A stretch of 64,000 nt of DNA from Mesorhizobium metallidurans STM 2683. Lineage in GTDB: Bacteria; Pseudomonadota; Alphaproteobacteria; Rhizobiales; Rhizobiaceae. The notes under the pieces are model-generated. The model did not search any database, was not told the DNA's origin, and was given only the letters and a program-made list of their open reading frames with translations. Below, piece by piece: positions 39,959 through 49,857 of the stretch (position 1 is the first letter of the stretch; each line of letters opens with the position of its first letter). The translations under genes were made by a program, and so were the position numbers. The stretch is taken from positions 43,812 to 107,811 of the forward strand of contig NZ_CAUM01000013.1 of NCBI RefSeq assembly GCF_000350085.1. The letters run 5' to 3'.

Positions 39959-40648
39959 TTACGCGTCCGCCGACCATTCCGACAGGGCGGCGATAACGCT
40001 TTTCACCTCGGCCCAGCGGCGAATGACCGTTTCGGCGCCGGCCTCGGTCAGCGCATCGGCGTGGCCGGGATAGCTGTGGCTGGCTCCCGTGAAGCCGATG
40101 ACGCGCATGCCCGCCGTCCTGGCGCCGGTCACGCCATGCACGGAATCTTCGATGACGAAGGTGTTTTGCGGATCGGCCTCGAGCTTTTCCGCGGCATAGA
40201 GAAACACGTCGGGGGCCGGCTTGGTTTTCCCGGTCGGTGTTTCCATCGCCGAAAAAATCCGGCCGGTGAAGAACGGCAGCAAATGCACCTTCTCCAGCAT
40301 GAACTCGATCCGCTCGGAGCGCGAGTTCGAGCAAATGCAGCGCGGCACCGTCACCGCGGCGACCGCCTCGCGCACGCCATCGATGGCGCGAACGTCGCTG
40401 CGCAACTTGCGGTCGACCAGCTCCTCGGCGCGGTCGATCAGCGAGGCCTGGAACGGGATGCGCGACTTCTCCTCGACCCGCATCATGATGTCCTTGAAGG
40501 TCAGCCCGGCATAGGTTTCGCCAATCTCCTCGGCCGATATCTCATAGCCGGCCGAGGTCAGAAGCTCGGCTTCGATGCGCGCGGCGATGATTTCGGAATC
40601 GACGAGCACGCCGTCGCAATCGAAGATAACAAGGTCTGGCTGTGGCAT
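39959..40648 (-). CDS. HAD-superfamily hydrolase (beta-phosphoglucomutase/phosphatase-like)
   Basis: 229 residues from the ATG of MPQPDLVIFDCDGVLVDSE. HAD motifs: DCDGVLVDSE (nucleophile), ICSNSRSERI (Ser), KPAPDVFLYA (Lys) and VIEDSVHGVTGA (Asp pair). The cap domain of about 70 residues after motif I fits the phosphoglucomutase-type subfamily. Substrate unknown. Convergent with the lipoprotein gene. Confidence 0.88.
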   Translation of the reverse strand: MPQPDLVIFDCDGVLVDSEIIAARIEAELLTSAGYEISAEEIGETYAGLTFKDIMMRVEEKSRIPFQASLIDRAEELVDRKLRSDVRAIDGVREAVAAVTVPRCICSNSRSERIEFMLEKVHLLPFFTGRIFSAMETPTGKTKPAPDVFLYAAEKLEADPQNTFVIEDSVHGVTGARTAGMRVIGFTGASHSYPGHADALTEAGAETVIRRWAEVKSVIAALSEWSADA

Positions 40649-40800
40649 GGCGGTCCGGAAGCGGGAGGGCGGGCATTGGCCCGAGAAAGCCCGGGCGGCG
40701 CGGGCATACACCAATGGGCCGGCTGGCGCAAATTACCGGGTCCGGATCCTGCGGCCTTCACCGAATATTTACGCTGATCGGTAACCATAACGGGGAGTAA

Positions 40801-41961
<1,161 letters not shown>

Positions 41962-42075
41962 CAATAACCGCTATGGCGATCTCTCTGCACATCGTTTCCG
42001 AAGGAAGCAGGATCGTGCTTTCTTGACCCGAGAAGTGCCGCGAAGCGTTCCGCCGGTCCCGTCGTCGGGTCTTCG

Positions 42076-42465
42076 TCAAGCGAGTTGCAGACCGAGGTAA
42101 TGAACCATCGGGTCGAAGTCTCGGTCGTCATGCAGCAGCGCGTGTCCGCCCTGGATGCAGAATGTGCCGATGATCATATCGATTGTCTTGCGGATGGTGA
42201 TGCCCCGATGCCGGAGCATGCGGTAGTTTCGGGCAGCTTCGACTGCCGTCGCCGGATCCAGCATCGGCACAATGGCGAACTGTCGAAGGTTCCGCTCAAT
42301 CAGTTGGGCATGCGGTTCGTTGCGCGCGCCTTGTAGCACCTCCAGCAGGATCAAGTCTCCGACCAGAATCTCCTGAGTGTCGTCGAGATGCCTGAGCTTA
42401 CCTACCGAGACGCTGTCCGTGTTGCGGAGATGGGCGATCCAGACGGAACTGTCTACGACGATCAT
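42076..42465 (-). CDS. vapC: VapC-type PIN-domain toxin (second locus)
   Basis: 129 residues: IVVDSSVWIAHLRN start with D5, Glu in LILLEVLQGAR near 42, Asp in TIDMIIGTFC near 96 and HDDRDFDPM near 115 complete the PIN acidic cluster. It overlaps the antitoxin by four bases (ATGA). Unrelated in detail to the VapC at 16.8 kb. Confidence 0.92.
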   Translation of the reverse strand: MIVVDSSVWIAHLRNTDSVSVGKLRHLDDTQEILVGDLILLEVLQGARNEPHAQLIERNLRQFAIVPMLDPATAVEAARNYRMLRHRGITIRKTIDMIIGTFCIQGGHALLHDDRDFDPMVHYLGLQLA

Positions 42466-42674
42466 CGACGCTGATCGGGCGAACGACCTTCCCGCATGGT
42501 TTCAAGATCGCCGTCCCAGCCGGCGCCAGCAAGTGCGGCGATAGCCATATCTTGCCGGTGCCGGCGTATCAGAACGCGCAAGGCCGCCTCAATCGTCGCT
42601 TTCTTGGTCTTGAGGCCGGAGGCGGCCATGGCCTCCGCGATCAGTTTGTCGTCGAGTTCGATGTTGGTTCGCAT
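42462..42674 (-). CDS. vapB: VapB-type antitoxin (type II, ribbon-helix-helix-like)
   Basis: 70 residues from the ATG of MRTNIELDDKLIAEAMAASGLKTKKATIEAALRVLI, the classical VapB start; an upstream GTG would extend it through the operator. The C-terminal tail (GAGWDGDLETMREG) binds the toxin. The palindrome at 42688-42713, 14 bp upstream, is the probable autoregulatory site. Confidence 0.9.
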   Translation of the reverse strand: MRTNIELDDKLIAEAMAASGLKTKKATIEAALRVLIRRHRQDMAIAALAGAGWDGDLETMREGRSPDQRR

Positions 42675-42687
42675 GGCAATGCTCGAT

Positions 42688-42713
42688 GTGTATAAATTGG
42701 ACCAAATATACAC
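42688..42713. promoter_or_regulatory. Candidate VapBC operator, GTGTATA-N12-TATACAC
   Basis: A perfect 7-bp inverted repeat over 26 bp ends 14 bp upstream of the vapB start. Symmetric TGTATA/TATACA boxes upstream of vapB are common targets of VapB-VapC complexes, and the AT-rich arms may also form the -10 region. Confidence 0.6.
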
Positions 42714-42855
42714 ATTCTGCTCTCGACCAACAAGCCGTCACGCCGACAGTCGTCACGACGAAAGAGGGGACTATCTTCGATATTGTCGCGCAAACTTGAA
42801 GCGGGTTATCAATCGGCTTGTCGAAGTGATTCAAATCACACGGTGATCCCCGGGG

Positions 42856-43467
42856 TCACACGGTGATCCCCAGGCGCTGCAGGTCCGCTTCGAGCGTCTT
42901 TGCGTCGGTGAACAGCACCGACTGCCAGCCGGCCGCCTTGGCGCCTTCGACATTTTTCGGACTGTCATCGATGAACAATGTGGCCGCCGGCTCAAGGCCG
43001 AACGTGGCGACGTGATGATCGTAAATGCCGCGATCCGGCTTGATCAGGCCGATCTCGCCCGAAATGGTCACGCCGCGCGGACGGTTGAGGAAGTCGAAAC
43101 GCTGCCGGGCTTCGGCGAGCGTGTCGGAGGCGAAATTGGTCAGCATGGTGACGTCGTGGCCGCTGTCGATCAGCTTCTCCATGATCTCAACGCTGTCCTC
43201 ATAGGCATGCGGCACCATCTCGTGCCAGTGGCGGCGGAAACCGCGGATGTTTTCAGCATGGTCGGGATGCTCGGCGATCAGCAGCGCCTCGGCTTCTTCC
43301 CATGCCCGTCCGCGATCCTGCTCGACGTTCCAGTCATGCGTGCAGACGTTGTCGAAAAACCACTTTCTCTCCTCGGCATCCGGAATGAGACGGCTGAACG
43401 GCAGGTTCGGGTCGTAGTGGATCAACACCCTGCCGATGTCGAAAACGATGTGGCGGATTTCAGTCAT
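42856..43467 (-). CDS. HAD-superfamily phosphatase (YihX-like)
   Basis: 203 residues from the ATG of MTEIRHIVFDIGRVLIHYDP. The first motif is DIGRV (Gly at the second Asp position, as in YihX-type glucose-1-phosphatases), followed by MLTNFAS, IGLIKPDRGIYDH and LFIDDSPKNVEGAKAAG. Substrate unknown. The ATG at 43479 is a possible alternative start. Confidence 0.87.
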   Translation of the reverse strand: MTEIRHIVFDIGRVLIHYDPNLPFSRLIPDAEERKWFFDNVCTHDWNVEQDRGRAWEEAEALLIAEHPDHAENIRGFRRHWHEMVPHAYEDSVEIMEKLIDSGHDVTMLTNFASDTLAEARQRFDFLNRPRGVTISGEIGLIKPDRGIYDHHVATFGLEPAATLFIDDSPKNVEGAKAAGWQSVLFTDAKTLEADLQRLGITV

Positions 43468-43512
43468 TGTCGTCCTCATTCAATGCAATTCAATGCGGGC
43501 GTTGCTTCTTGG

Positions 43513-43621
43513 TGCATGTCGCCCAAAAGTGTGCAGCGGTTTTGGGAACACGACATGCATAAAACAAACAATCCAAAGCGCGTTGTTGCGGTACGATCAA
43601 GTCACACGCGACGCGCTTTGG
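43513..43621. repeat. ATGCATGTCGCCC repeat copy 3 plus GCGCGTC-type hairpin
   Basis: The first module (43513-43560) has TGCATGTCGCCCAAAA and TTTTGGG..CGACATGCA arms. The second (43573-43621) has CCAAAGCGCGT and its inverse ACGCGCTTTGG. The modules are joined by an A-rich linker (AAAACAAACAAT). This is the same two-module order as at 29896-30000. The second module supplies the last codons of mutY. Confidence 0.82.
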
Positions 43622-44780
43622 TCGCGCCCGGTATCGCCGCTTCGATTACCTTTTTCATGACAGTGGGTAAGGCTTCCCCGGAAATTTCATGGGCCAGCGA
43701 CCAGAAATGTCCCGCTGGAGCGGCGCAATCGGTCGCCGTTTTGAACACGTCGAGTTCGAGCGCGAAATGGGTGAAGACGTGGCCAATCCGCCCGGCAGGC
43801 CGCCAGTCGCCGGGGAAGGGTGCCGCAGCGTCCGTGGTGGCGCCGTCGATCCGCGCGGTCCAGCCGGTCGTCGGCACCTCGGTCATACCGCCGAGCAGGC
43901 CTTTTTCCGCGCGTTTTCGCAAAAGAACGGCGCCATCGGCCCTGACGGCGACGAAGGCGGCGCCGCGCCGCAACGGCTTTTCCGCCTTCGGCAGGCTCAC
44001 CGGAAAATGCTCGGGATCGCCCGAGACGGTGGCGCTGCAATCCTCGCGCAGCGGACAAAGCATGCAGCGCGGCCGGCGCGGCGTGCAGATTGTCGCGCCC
44101 AGATCCATCATCGCCTGGGCGAAATCGCCCGGTCTTTTGTCCGGAACCATGCATTCGACAAGCGCGCGGATCTCGGCCTTGGCCTCGCTCAGCGGCGTTG
44201 CGATCGAAAACAATCGCGAAACAACCCGCTCGACATTGCCGTCGACGACCGCGGCAGGATGGTCGAAGGCGATCGCCGCGATCGCCGCCGCCGTATAGGC
44301 GCCGATGCCGGGCAGTTCCTTCAGGCCTGATTCCGTGTCCGGAAACCGGCCGCCTTGCCGTGCGACGAGATCGGCGCAGGCCTTGAGATTGCGTGCACGG
44401 GAATAATAGCCGAGCCCGGCCCAGGCCTTCATGACATCTTCGGTCGAGGCCGCCGCCAATGCCTCGACATCAGGCCATTTTCCGACAAAGGTTCGGAAAT
44501 AGGATTTCACCGCTTCGACCGTGGTCTGCTGCAACATGACTTCGGAAAGCCAAACGCGGTAGGGATCGGGCCGTATGCCACGCGCAAGGTCGCGCGGCGC
44601 GATGCGCCAGGGCAAGTCGCGGTGGTGCATATCGTACCAGCCGAGCAGGCGAGACGCGATATGGCCGCTCCCCCCGGACGCGGCTTTGCTGTCTCCGGAT
44701 CCAGCTTTGCTGGTATCCCCGGACGCAGCTTTGCTGCTGTCCTGTGATGCGGACTTGCGGGTCTGGTCGTGCAGTGCCAT
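43602..44780 (-). CDS. mutY: A/G-specific adenine glycosylase
   Basis: 392 residues. Removes adenine mispaired with 8-oxoguanine. Glu in SEVMLQQTTVEAV, the helix-hairpin-helix ELPGIGAYTAAAI, catalytic Asp in VVDGNVERVVSRL, and 4Fe-4S cysteines CTPRRPRCMLCPLREDC are all present. A C-terminal NUDIX-like domain (GGMTEVPTTGW) follows. The first 40 residues are a Ser/Gly/Ala/Lys repeat tract (SKAASGD-like) absent from most MutY. The last residues (TKARRV) are encoded by a palindromic repeat. Confidence 0.95.
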   Translation of the reverse strand: MALHDQTRKSASQDSSKAASGDTSKAGSGDSKAASGGSGHIASRLLGWYDMHHRDLPWRIAPRDLARGIRPDPYRVWLSEVMLQQTTVEAVKSYFRTFVGKWPDVEALAAASTEDVMKAWAGLGYYSRARNLKACADLVARQGGRFPDTESGLKELPGIGAYTAAAIAAIAFDHPAAVVDGNVERVVSRLFSIATPLSEAKAEIRALVECMVPDKRPGDFAQAMMDLGATICTPRRPRCMLCPLREDCSATVSGDPEHFPVSLPKAEKPLRRGAAFVAVRADGAVLLRKRAEKGLLGGMTEVPTTGWTARIDGATTDAAAPFPGDWRPAGRIGHVFTHFALELDVFKTATDCAAPAGHFWSLAHEISGEALPTVMKKVIEAAIPGATKARRV

Positions 44781-44832
44781 TGATCGAGGACTGGCCTAAC
44801 CGCTCGGCGAAGGTTGTGACTGGAGAACGCAC

Positions 44833-45333
44833 ATGGCAGGGAAAAGGCCCTTCGGCAATCCCGTTCCGGTGAGCGATCTCGCCACCGAGATCCTCGATCC
44901 GGTATTGCGCAAGCGGGCCGGCATGTCGATCGGCCTTGTCCAATCATGGGAAGAGATTGCCGGGCCAAGACTCGCCGGCCGCTCGCGCCCTGAAAAGATC
45001 CAGTGGCCGCGCCGCATGCATGAAGGCGATCCGTTCGAGCCGGCGGTGCTGGTCATCGCCTGCGAAGGCATGGCCGCGCTGCATCTCCAGCACGAGACCG
45101 GCGAGATCATCAACCGGGTCAATGCCTTCCTTGGCTTCAACGCCATTGGCCGGATCAGGATCGTGCAGAAGCCGGTTCTGTCGCAAAAGCTCCGCCCGAA
45201 ACCGGCCGCCAGACCACTCAATGATGCGGAAAAATCAAAGCTTTCGCGAACAGTCGGCAAGATCGAGGACGATGGACTGCGCGCCTCGCTGGAACGGCTT
45301 GGCGCGACTATTCTCAGCCAAAGAAAGCCATAG
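44833..45333 (+). CDS. DUF721 / DciA-like protein
   Basis: 166 residues. The N-terminal DUF721 (DciA) core VLRKRAGMSIGLVQSWEEIAGPRLAGRSRPEKIQWP is followed by LVIACEGMAALHLQHETGEIINRVNAFLGF. DciA proteins load or regulate the replicative helicase in bacteria lacking DnaC. Divergent from mutY by 52 bp, the usual rhizobial order ahead of the DsbA-like and smc genes. Confidence 0.88.
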   Translation: MAGKRPFGNPVPVSDLATEILDPVLRKRAGMSIGLVQSWEEIAGPRLAGRSRPEKIQWPRRMHEGDPFEPAVLVIACEGMAALHLQHETGEIINRVNAFLGFNAIGRIRIVQKPVLSQKLRPKPAARPLNDAEKSKLSRTVGKIEDDGLRASLERLGATILSQRKP

Positions 45334-45475
45334 TACTGTCGCCAATCTCGCGTATTCGTGATCGCGCCCAAAAAGTTTGGCGATTGGAATGGGGATGGCG
45401 ATGCCTTAATTCGCACCAACTCTCGCCTTTTCTAGCCTTTGCATTGCAATATCCAACCGATATCAGGTGATTCGT

Positions 45476-46219
45476 ATGACCCGTTCCCCGTTTAGCAAAA
45501 GCTTGTCTCGCAGAAACCTTCTGTCTTCGCTGGCCGCCGTTCCAGCGGTGGTTCTGCTCGCCGCATGCAGCGACTCGGGCGAGAAAGCCGAGGCGGAGGT
45601 TGTGAAGCCTGCGGCTCCCGCCGATCCTGCGAAGCCGGCCACTCCCGCTGCCGTGCAGGCGCCTGAAGCTCAGGGCACGGTGGATATGGCGGCATTGCTG
45701 AAGCCGGGTGCGCTGCCCGAGCAGCAACTCGGCAAGGACGACGCGAAGGTCACCATCGTCGAGTATGCCTCGATGACCTGCCCGCATTGCGCGAATTTCG
45801 CCGAGACGACCTTTCCGGAACTGAAGACGAAATATATCGATACCGGCAAGGCCCGCTTTATCCTGCGCGAATTTCCGTTCGACCCCAGCTCCGAGGCCGG
45901 TTTCATGCTGGCGCGCTGCGCCAAGGACAATTATTTCCCGATGGTGGACGTATTGTTCAAGCAGCAGCGGAGCTGGGTGGGCGGGAACAATACCAAGGAC
46001 GCGCTGCTGCAAATCTCCAAGCTCGCCGGTTTTACACAGGAGTCCTTCGAAGCCTGCTTGACGGACCAGAAACTTCTGGACGATGTGAGGTCGGTCCAGA
46101 AACGCGGCGCCGATGAATTCAAGGTCGACTCGACGCCGACCTTTTTTATCAACGGAAAGACCTACAGAGGGGCGATGTCGATTGAGGAAATGTCGGCCAT
46201 CATCGACCCTCTGCTTTGA
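45476..46219 (+). CDS. DsbA-family thiol-disulfide oxidoreductase, possible Tat lipoprotein
   Basis: 247 residues from the ATG with AGGTGA six bases upstream. The leader has a twin-arginine SRRNLL and a hydrophobic run ending in LLAAC, a lipobox, so it may be exported folded and lipidated. An Ala/Pro-rich linker (about 40-75) precedes the DsbA/thioredoxin domain with active site MTCPHC near 105 and cis-Pro TPTFFING near 218. Likely oxidises periplasmic thiols. 66 bp upstream of smc. Confidence 0.9.
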   Translation: MTRSPFSKSLSRRNLLSSLAAVPAVVLLAACSDSGEKAEAEVVKPAAPADPAKPATPAAVQAPEAQGTVDMAALLKPGALPEQQLGKDDAKVTIVEYASMTCPHCANFAETTFPELKTKYIDTGKARFILREFPFDPSSEAGFMLARCAKDNYFPMVDVLFKQQRSWVGGNNTKDALLQISKLAGFTQESFEACLTDQKLLDDVRSVQKRGADEFKVDSTPTFFINGKTYRGAMSIEEMSAIIDPLL

Positions 46220-46285
46220 CGCTCCGGCAGCGAAGCGACCGCGCTTCGGCGTGCGTGCCACTTTGTCTCTTGTGGGGCGGCGCGA

Positions 46286-49200
46286 ATGAAGTTTTCGCGC
46301 CTTCGCCTGCTCGGTTTCAAGTCCTTCGTCGAACCCGGTGAGTTCGTCATCGAACGCGGCCTGACGGGCATCGTCGGGCCGAACGGCTGCGGCAAGTCGA
46401 ACCTTGTCGAGGCGCTGCGCTGGGTGATGGGCGAAAGCTCCTACAAGAACATGCGCGCCTCCGGCATGGACGACGTGATCTTTTCCGGTTCGGGAACGCG
46501 TCCGGCCCGCAACACCGCCGAAGTCACGCTGTTCCTCGACAATACTGACCGCAGCGCGCCCGCCGCCTTCAACGACGCCGACGAGTTGCAGGTTTCGCGC
46601 CGCATCGAGCGCGAGGCGGGCTCGCTCTACCGCATCAACGGCAAGGAAGCCCGCGCCAAGGACGTACAGCTGCTGTTCGCCGACCAGTCGACCGGCGCGC
46701 GTTCGCCGTCGATGGTCGGGCAGGGCCGCATCGGCGAACTGATCCAGGCGAAGCCACAGGCGCGCCGCGCCTTGCTGGAGGAGGCGGCCGGTATTTCCGG
46801 CCTGCACACACGCCGCCATGAGGCTGAACTGCGCCTCAAGGCGGCCGAGCAGAATCTGGAACGGCTGGACGACGTCGTCGGCGAACTCGAAAGCCAGATC
46901 GAAAGCCTGAAGCGCCAGGCCCGTCAGGCATCGCGCTTCAAGAACCTGTCGGCCGATATCCGCAAGGCCGAAGCGACGCTGCTGCATCTGCGCTGGACGC
47001 TGGCCAAGACGCAGGAAGGCGAGGCACGCTCGGCGCTGGCGACTGCCACGGCGCTGGTCGGCGACCGCGCCTCCGCTCAAATGGCAGCCGCCAGGGAGCA
47101 AGGGATCGGGGCGCACAGGCTGCCGGACCTGCGCGACGCGGAAGCCGCCGCCGCCGCCGCCTTCCAGCGCCTGTCGATCGCCAAGGCGCAGATCGAGGAG
47201 GAAGCGGGCCGCATCCGCGCCCGCCAGGCCGAACTCGACCGCCGGCTCCAGCAGCTCGACGGCGACATCGCCCGCGAGGAGCGGATGGTGCGCGACAACG
47301 CCGACATTCTCGAACGCCTGCGCACGGAAGAAGCCGAGCTGAATTCCGAAGATGCAGGTGCCGCCGAGCGCGAGGCCACCACCCGCGCGGCTTTCGAACA
47401 GGCTGCTGCGACGCTTGCCGCGAGCGAAGCGAAACTGGCGGCGCTGACCGCCGAACGGGCCGAGGCCGCCGCCTCGCGCAACCAGATCGAGCGCACGCTG
47501 CGCGATACCGCCGAGCGCCGCGACCGCTTTGCCCGCCAGCTCGCCGATGTCGACCGGGAACTGTCCGATATCATATCCAGGGTTGCCGGTCTGCCCGATC
47601 CGGCCGAGAAGCGGCTTCTGGTCGAGGACGCCATGGCGCTGCTCGAAGAAACCGAGGCTGCCGCCATCGCTGCCGAACAGGCGGTTGCCGAGGCGCGCGC
47701 GGCTGAAAGTGCCGCCCGCCCGCCGGTGCAGGATGCAAAGGCCGAGCTGGCGCGGATCGAGACCGAGGCGCGCACGCTTGCCAAGATCCTGAATGCCGCC
47801 AGTGGCGACCTCTTCCCCTCTGTGCTGGAGCAGATCAGCGTCGAGCGTGGCTATGAGACGGCACTTGGCGCCGCCCTCGGCGAAGACCTTGACGTGCCGC
47901 TTGACCGTAGCGCGCCAGTGCATTGGGACGGAAGCGAAATCCGGCCTGGCGACGCCACTCTGCCCGAAGGTATCAGGAGCCTTGCCAGCATTGTCCGCGC
48001 GCCGGCGCAACTCGCGCGCCGGCTGGCGCAGATCGGCATCGTCGAAGCAGGCGATGGACGGCGGCTGCAGACGCAGCTCGCGCCCGGCCAGCGGCTGGTC
48101 AGTCGCGAAGGTGCGCTCTGGCGCTGGGACGGCTTCACCGCCAGCGCCGATGCGCCGACCGCGGCAGCACAACGGCTGGCGCAGAAGAACCGGCTGGCCG
48201 AGCTCGATGCCGAAGCCGTGCAAGCCACGCTAGTCCTGCGCGACGCCGAAGCGGCGCTTGCGCAAGCCGAACAGGCGCTTGCGCTAAACAGCGAGGCTGA
48301 ACGCAATGCCAGGCAGGCCGGGCGCGATGCCCAGCATGGGCTCGACGCCGCGCGCAACGTGCTGGCCGAGGCCGAGAAGGCCGGCGGCGAGCTGTCGAGC
48401 CGGCGTGCTGCACTTGACGAGGCGCGCGCCCGCATCGTCGACAGCCACGAGGAGACGGCGGCTACTTTCGTCGAGGCGGAAATGCTGCTGCAAGGTGCAC
48501 CCGATCTCGGCGATCTGCAGTTGCAGCTCGAACAGTCCTCGGCCAATGTCGCCCGCGACCGCGCCGCCCTTGCCGATGCGCGCGCCGTTCATGAGGGTCT
48601 GAGGCGGGAAGCCGAGGCGCGTATGCGCCGGCTCGAGGCCATCGGCGCGGAACGCCGCAACTGGCTGGAGCGCGCCGAAAACGCATCGACGCAGATCGCC
48701 GCACTTGGCGAACGCAAGGCCGAAGCCGAGGCCGAGCGCGAAAGACTGGCCGACGCCCCCGACGAGATCGACGCCAAGCGGCGTGCGCTTCTTTCGCAGC
48801 TTGCCGAGGCGGAAAGCCTGCGCCAGGCGGCGGGCGATCGCCTGCAGGAGGCGGAGAACCGGCAATCCGAGCTGGACAAGGCCGCGACCGCGGCGATCCA
48901 GTCGCTGGCCGAGGCGCGTGAATCGCGTGTCCGCGCCGAAGAGCGGCTGACGGCCGCCGACGAAAGGCGGCTGGAGGTCGAGGCGCGAATCCAGGAAACG
49001 CTGAACACGCCGCCGCATCTGGTCATCCGCCATACCGGACTGGAGGCCGACAGCCCAATGCCCGAAATGGCCGAGATCGAGCGCCAGCTCGAGCGGCTGA
49101 AGATCGAGCGCGAACGGCTCGGAGCCGTCAACCTGCGCGCCGAGGAAGAGCAGAAGGAATTGTCCGACCGGCTGGAGACCATCGTTTCCGAGCGCGAGGA

Positions 49201-49744
49201 CATCATCGAGGCGATCCGCAAGCTCAGGCAAGCGATCCAGAGCCTGAACCGTGAGGGCCGCGAACGGCTGCTCGCCGCCTTCGACATCGTCAACAGCCAT
49301 TTCCAGCGGCTGTTCTCGCATCTGTTCGGCGGCGGCACCGCGGAACTGCAACTGATCGAATCCGACGACCCGCTCGAGGCCGGGCTTGAGATCCTTGCCC
49401 GCCCGCCCGGCAAGAAGCCGCAGACCATGACCCTGCTGTCCGGCGGCGAGCAGGCGCTGACGGCGATGTCACTGATCTTCGCCGTGTTCCTGACCAATCC
49501 GGCGCCGATCTGCGTGCTCGACGAGGTCGACGCGCCGCTCGACGATCACAATGTCGAGCGCTTCTGCAACCTCATGGACGAAATGGCTGCCACCACCGAT
49601 ACGCGCTTCGTCATCATCACGCACAACCCGATCACCATGGCGCGGATGAACCGGCTGTTCGGCGTGACCATGGCCGAGCAGGGCGTCAGCCAGCTCGTGT
49701 CGGTCGACCTGCAGGCGGCCGAGACCATGCGCGAGGCGAGCTGA
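46286..49744 (+). CDS. smc: Chromosome segregation ATPase SMC
   Basis: 1152 residues. The N-terminal head has Walker A GPNGCGKSN near 31. Long coiled coils (about 170-480 and 660-980) flank the hinge (about 490-640, GDLFPSVLEQISVERGYETALGAALGEDL). The C-terminal head has signature LLSGGEQALTAMSL and Walker B ICVLDEVDAPLDDHN near 1085. Condenses and aligns sister chromosomes with ScpAB. Full length, preceded by the DsbA-like gene as in many Rhizobiales. Confidence 0.97.
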   Translation: MKFSRLRLLGFKSFVEPGEFVIERGLTGIVGPNGCGKSNLVEALRWVMGESSYKNMRASGMDDVIFSGSGTRPARNTAEVTLFLDNTDRSAPAAFNDADELQVSRRIEREAGSLYRINGKEARAKDVQLLFADQSTGARSPSMVGQGRIGELIQAKPQARRALLEEAAGISGLHTRRHEAELRLKAAEQNLERLDDVVGELESQIESLKRQARQASRFKNLSADIRKAEATLLHLRWTLAKTQEGEARSALATATALVGDRASAQMAAAREQGIGAHRLPDLRDAEAAAAAAFQRLSIAKAQIEEEAGRIRARQAELDRRLQQLDGDIAREERMVRDNADILERLRTEEAELNSEDAGAAEREATTRAAFEQAAATLAASEAKLAALTAERAEAAASRNQIERTLRDTAERRDRFARQLADVDRELSDIISRVAGLPDPAEKRLLVEDAMALLEETEAAAIAAEQAVAEARAAESAARPPVQDAKAELARIETEARTLAKILNAASGDLFPSVLEQISVERGYETALGAALGEDLDVPLDRSAPVHWDGSEIRPGDATLPEGIRSLASIVRAPAQLARRLAQIGIVEAGDGRRLQTQLAPGQRLVSREGALWRWDGFTASADAPTAAAQRLAQKNRLAELDAEAVQATLVLRDAEAALAQAEQALALNSEAERNARQAGRDAQHGLDAARNVLAEAEKAGGELSSRRAALDEARARIVDSHEETAATFVEAEMLLQGAPDLGDLQLQLEQSSANVARDRAALADARAVHEGLRREAEARMRRLEAIGAERRNWLERAENASTQIAALGERKAEAEAERERLADAPDEIDAKRRALLSQLAEAESLRQAAGDRLQEAENRQSELDKAATAAIQSLAEARESRVRAEERLTAADERRLEVEARIQETLNTPPHLVIRHTGLEADSPMPEMAEIERQLERLKIERERLGAVNLRAEEEQKELSDRLETIVSEREDIIEAIRKLRQAIQSLNREGRERLLAAFDIVNSHFQRLFSHLFGGGTAELQLIESDDPLEAGLEILARPPGKKPQTMTLLSGGEQALTAMSLIFAVFLTNPAPICVLDEVDAPLDDHNVERFCNLMDEMAATTDTRFVIITHNPITMARMNRLFGVTMAEQGVSQLVSVDLQAAETMREAS

Positions 49745-49857
49745 GGCACCGATAGCGCGGCTTGCCGGTGGCCTCAATTCCGGCTTTCGACTATAGCACC
49801 TGCTGAAACAGCTGGCTCTTCTGAGAGACCGGCCTGATCGGTGTGTGGAGAACCTCG

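Noticed and set aside
45314..48223. A 969-residue open frame on the minus strand opposite smc
   Set aside because: High-GC shadow of smc; composition is Arg/Gly/Leu-rich without domains, and smc on the plus strand has all its motifs.
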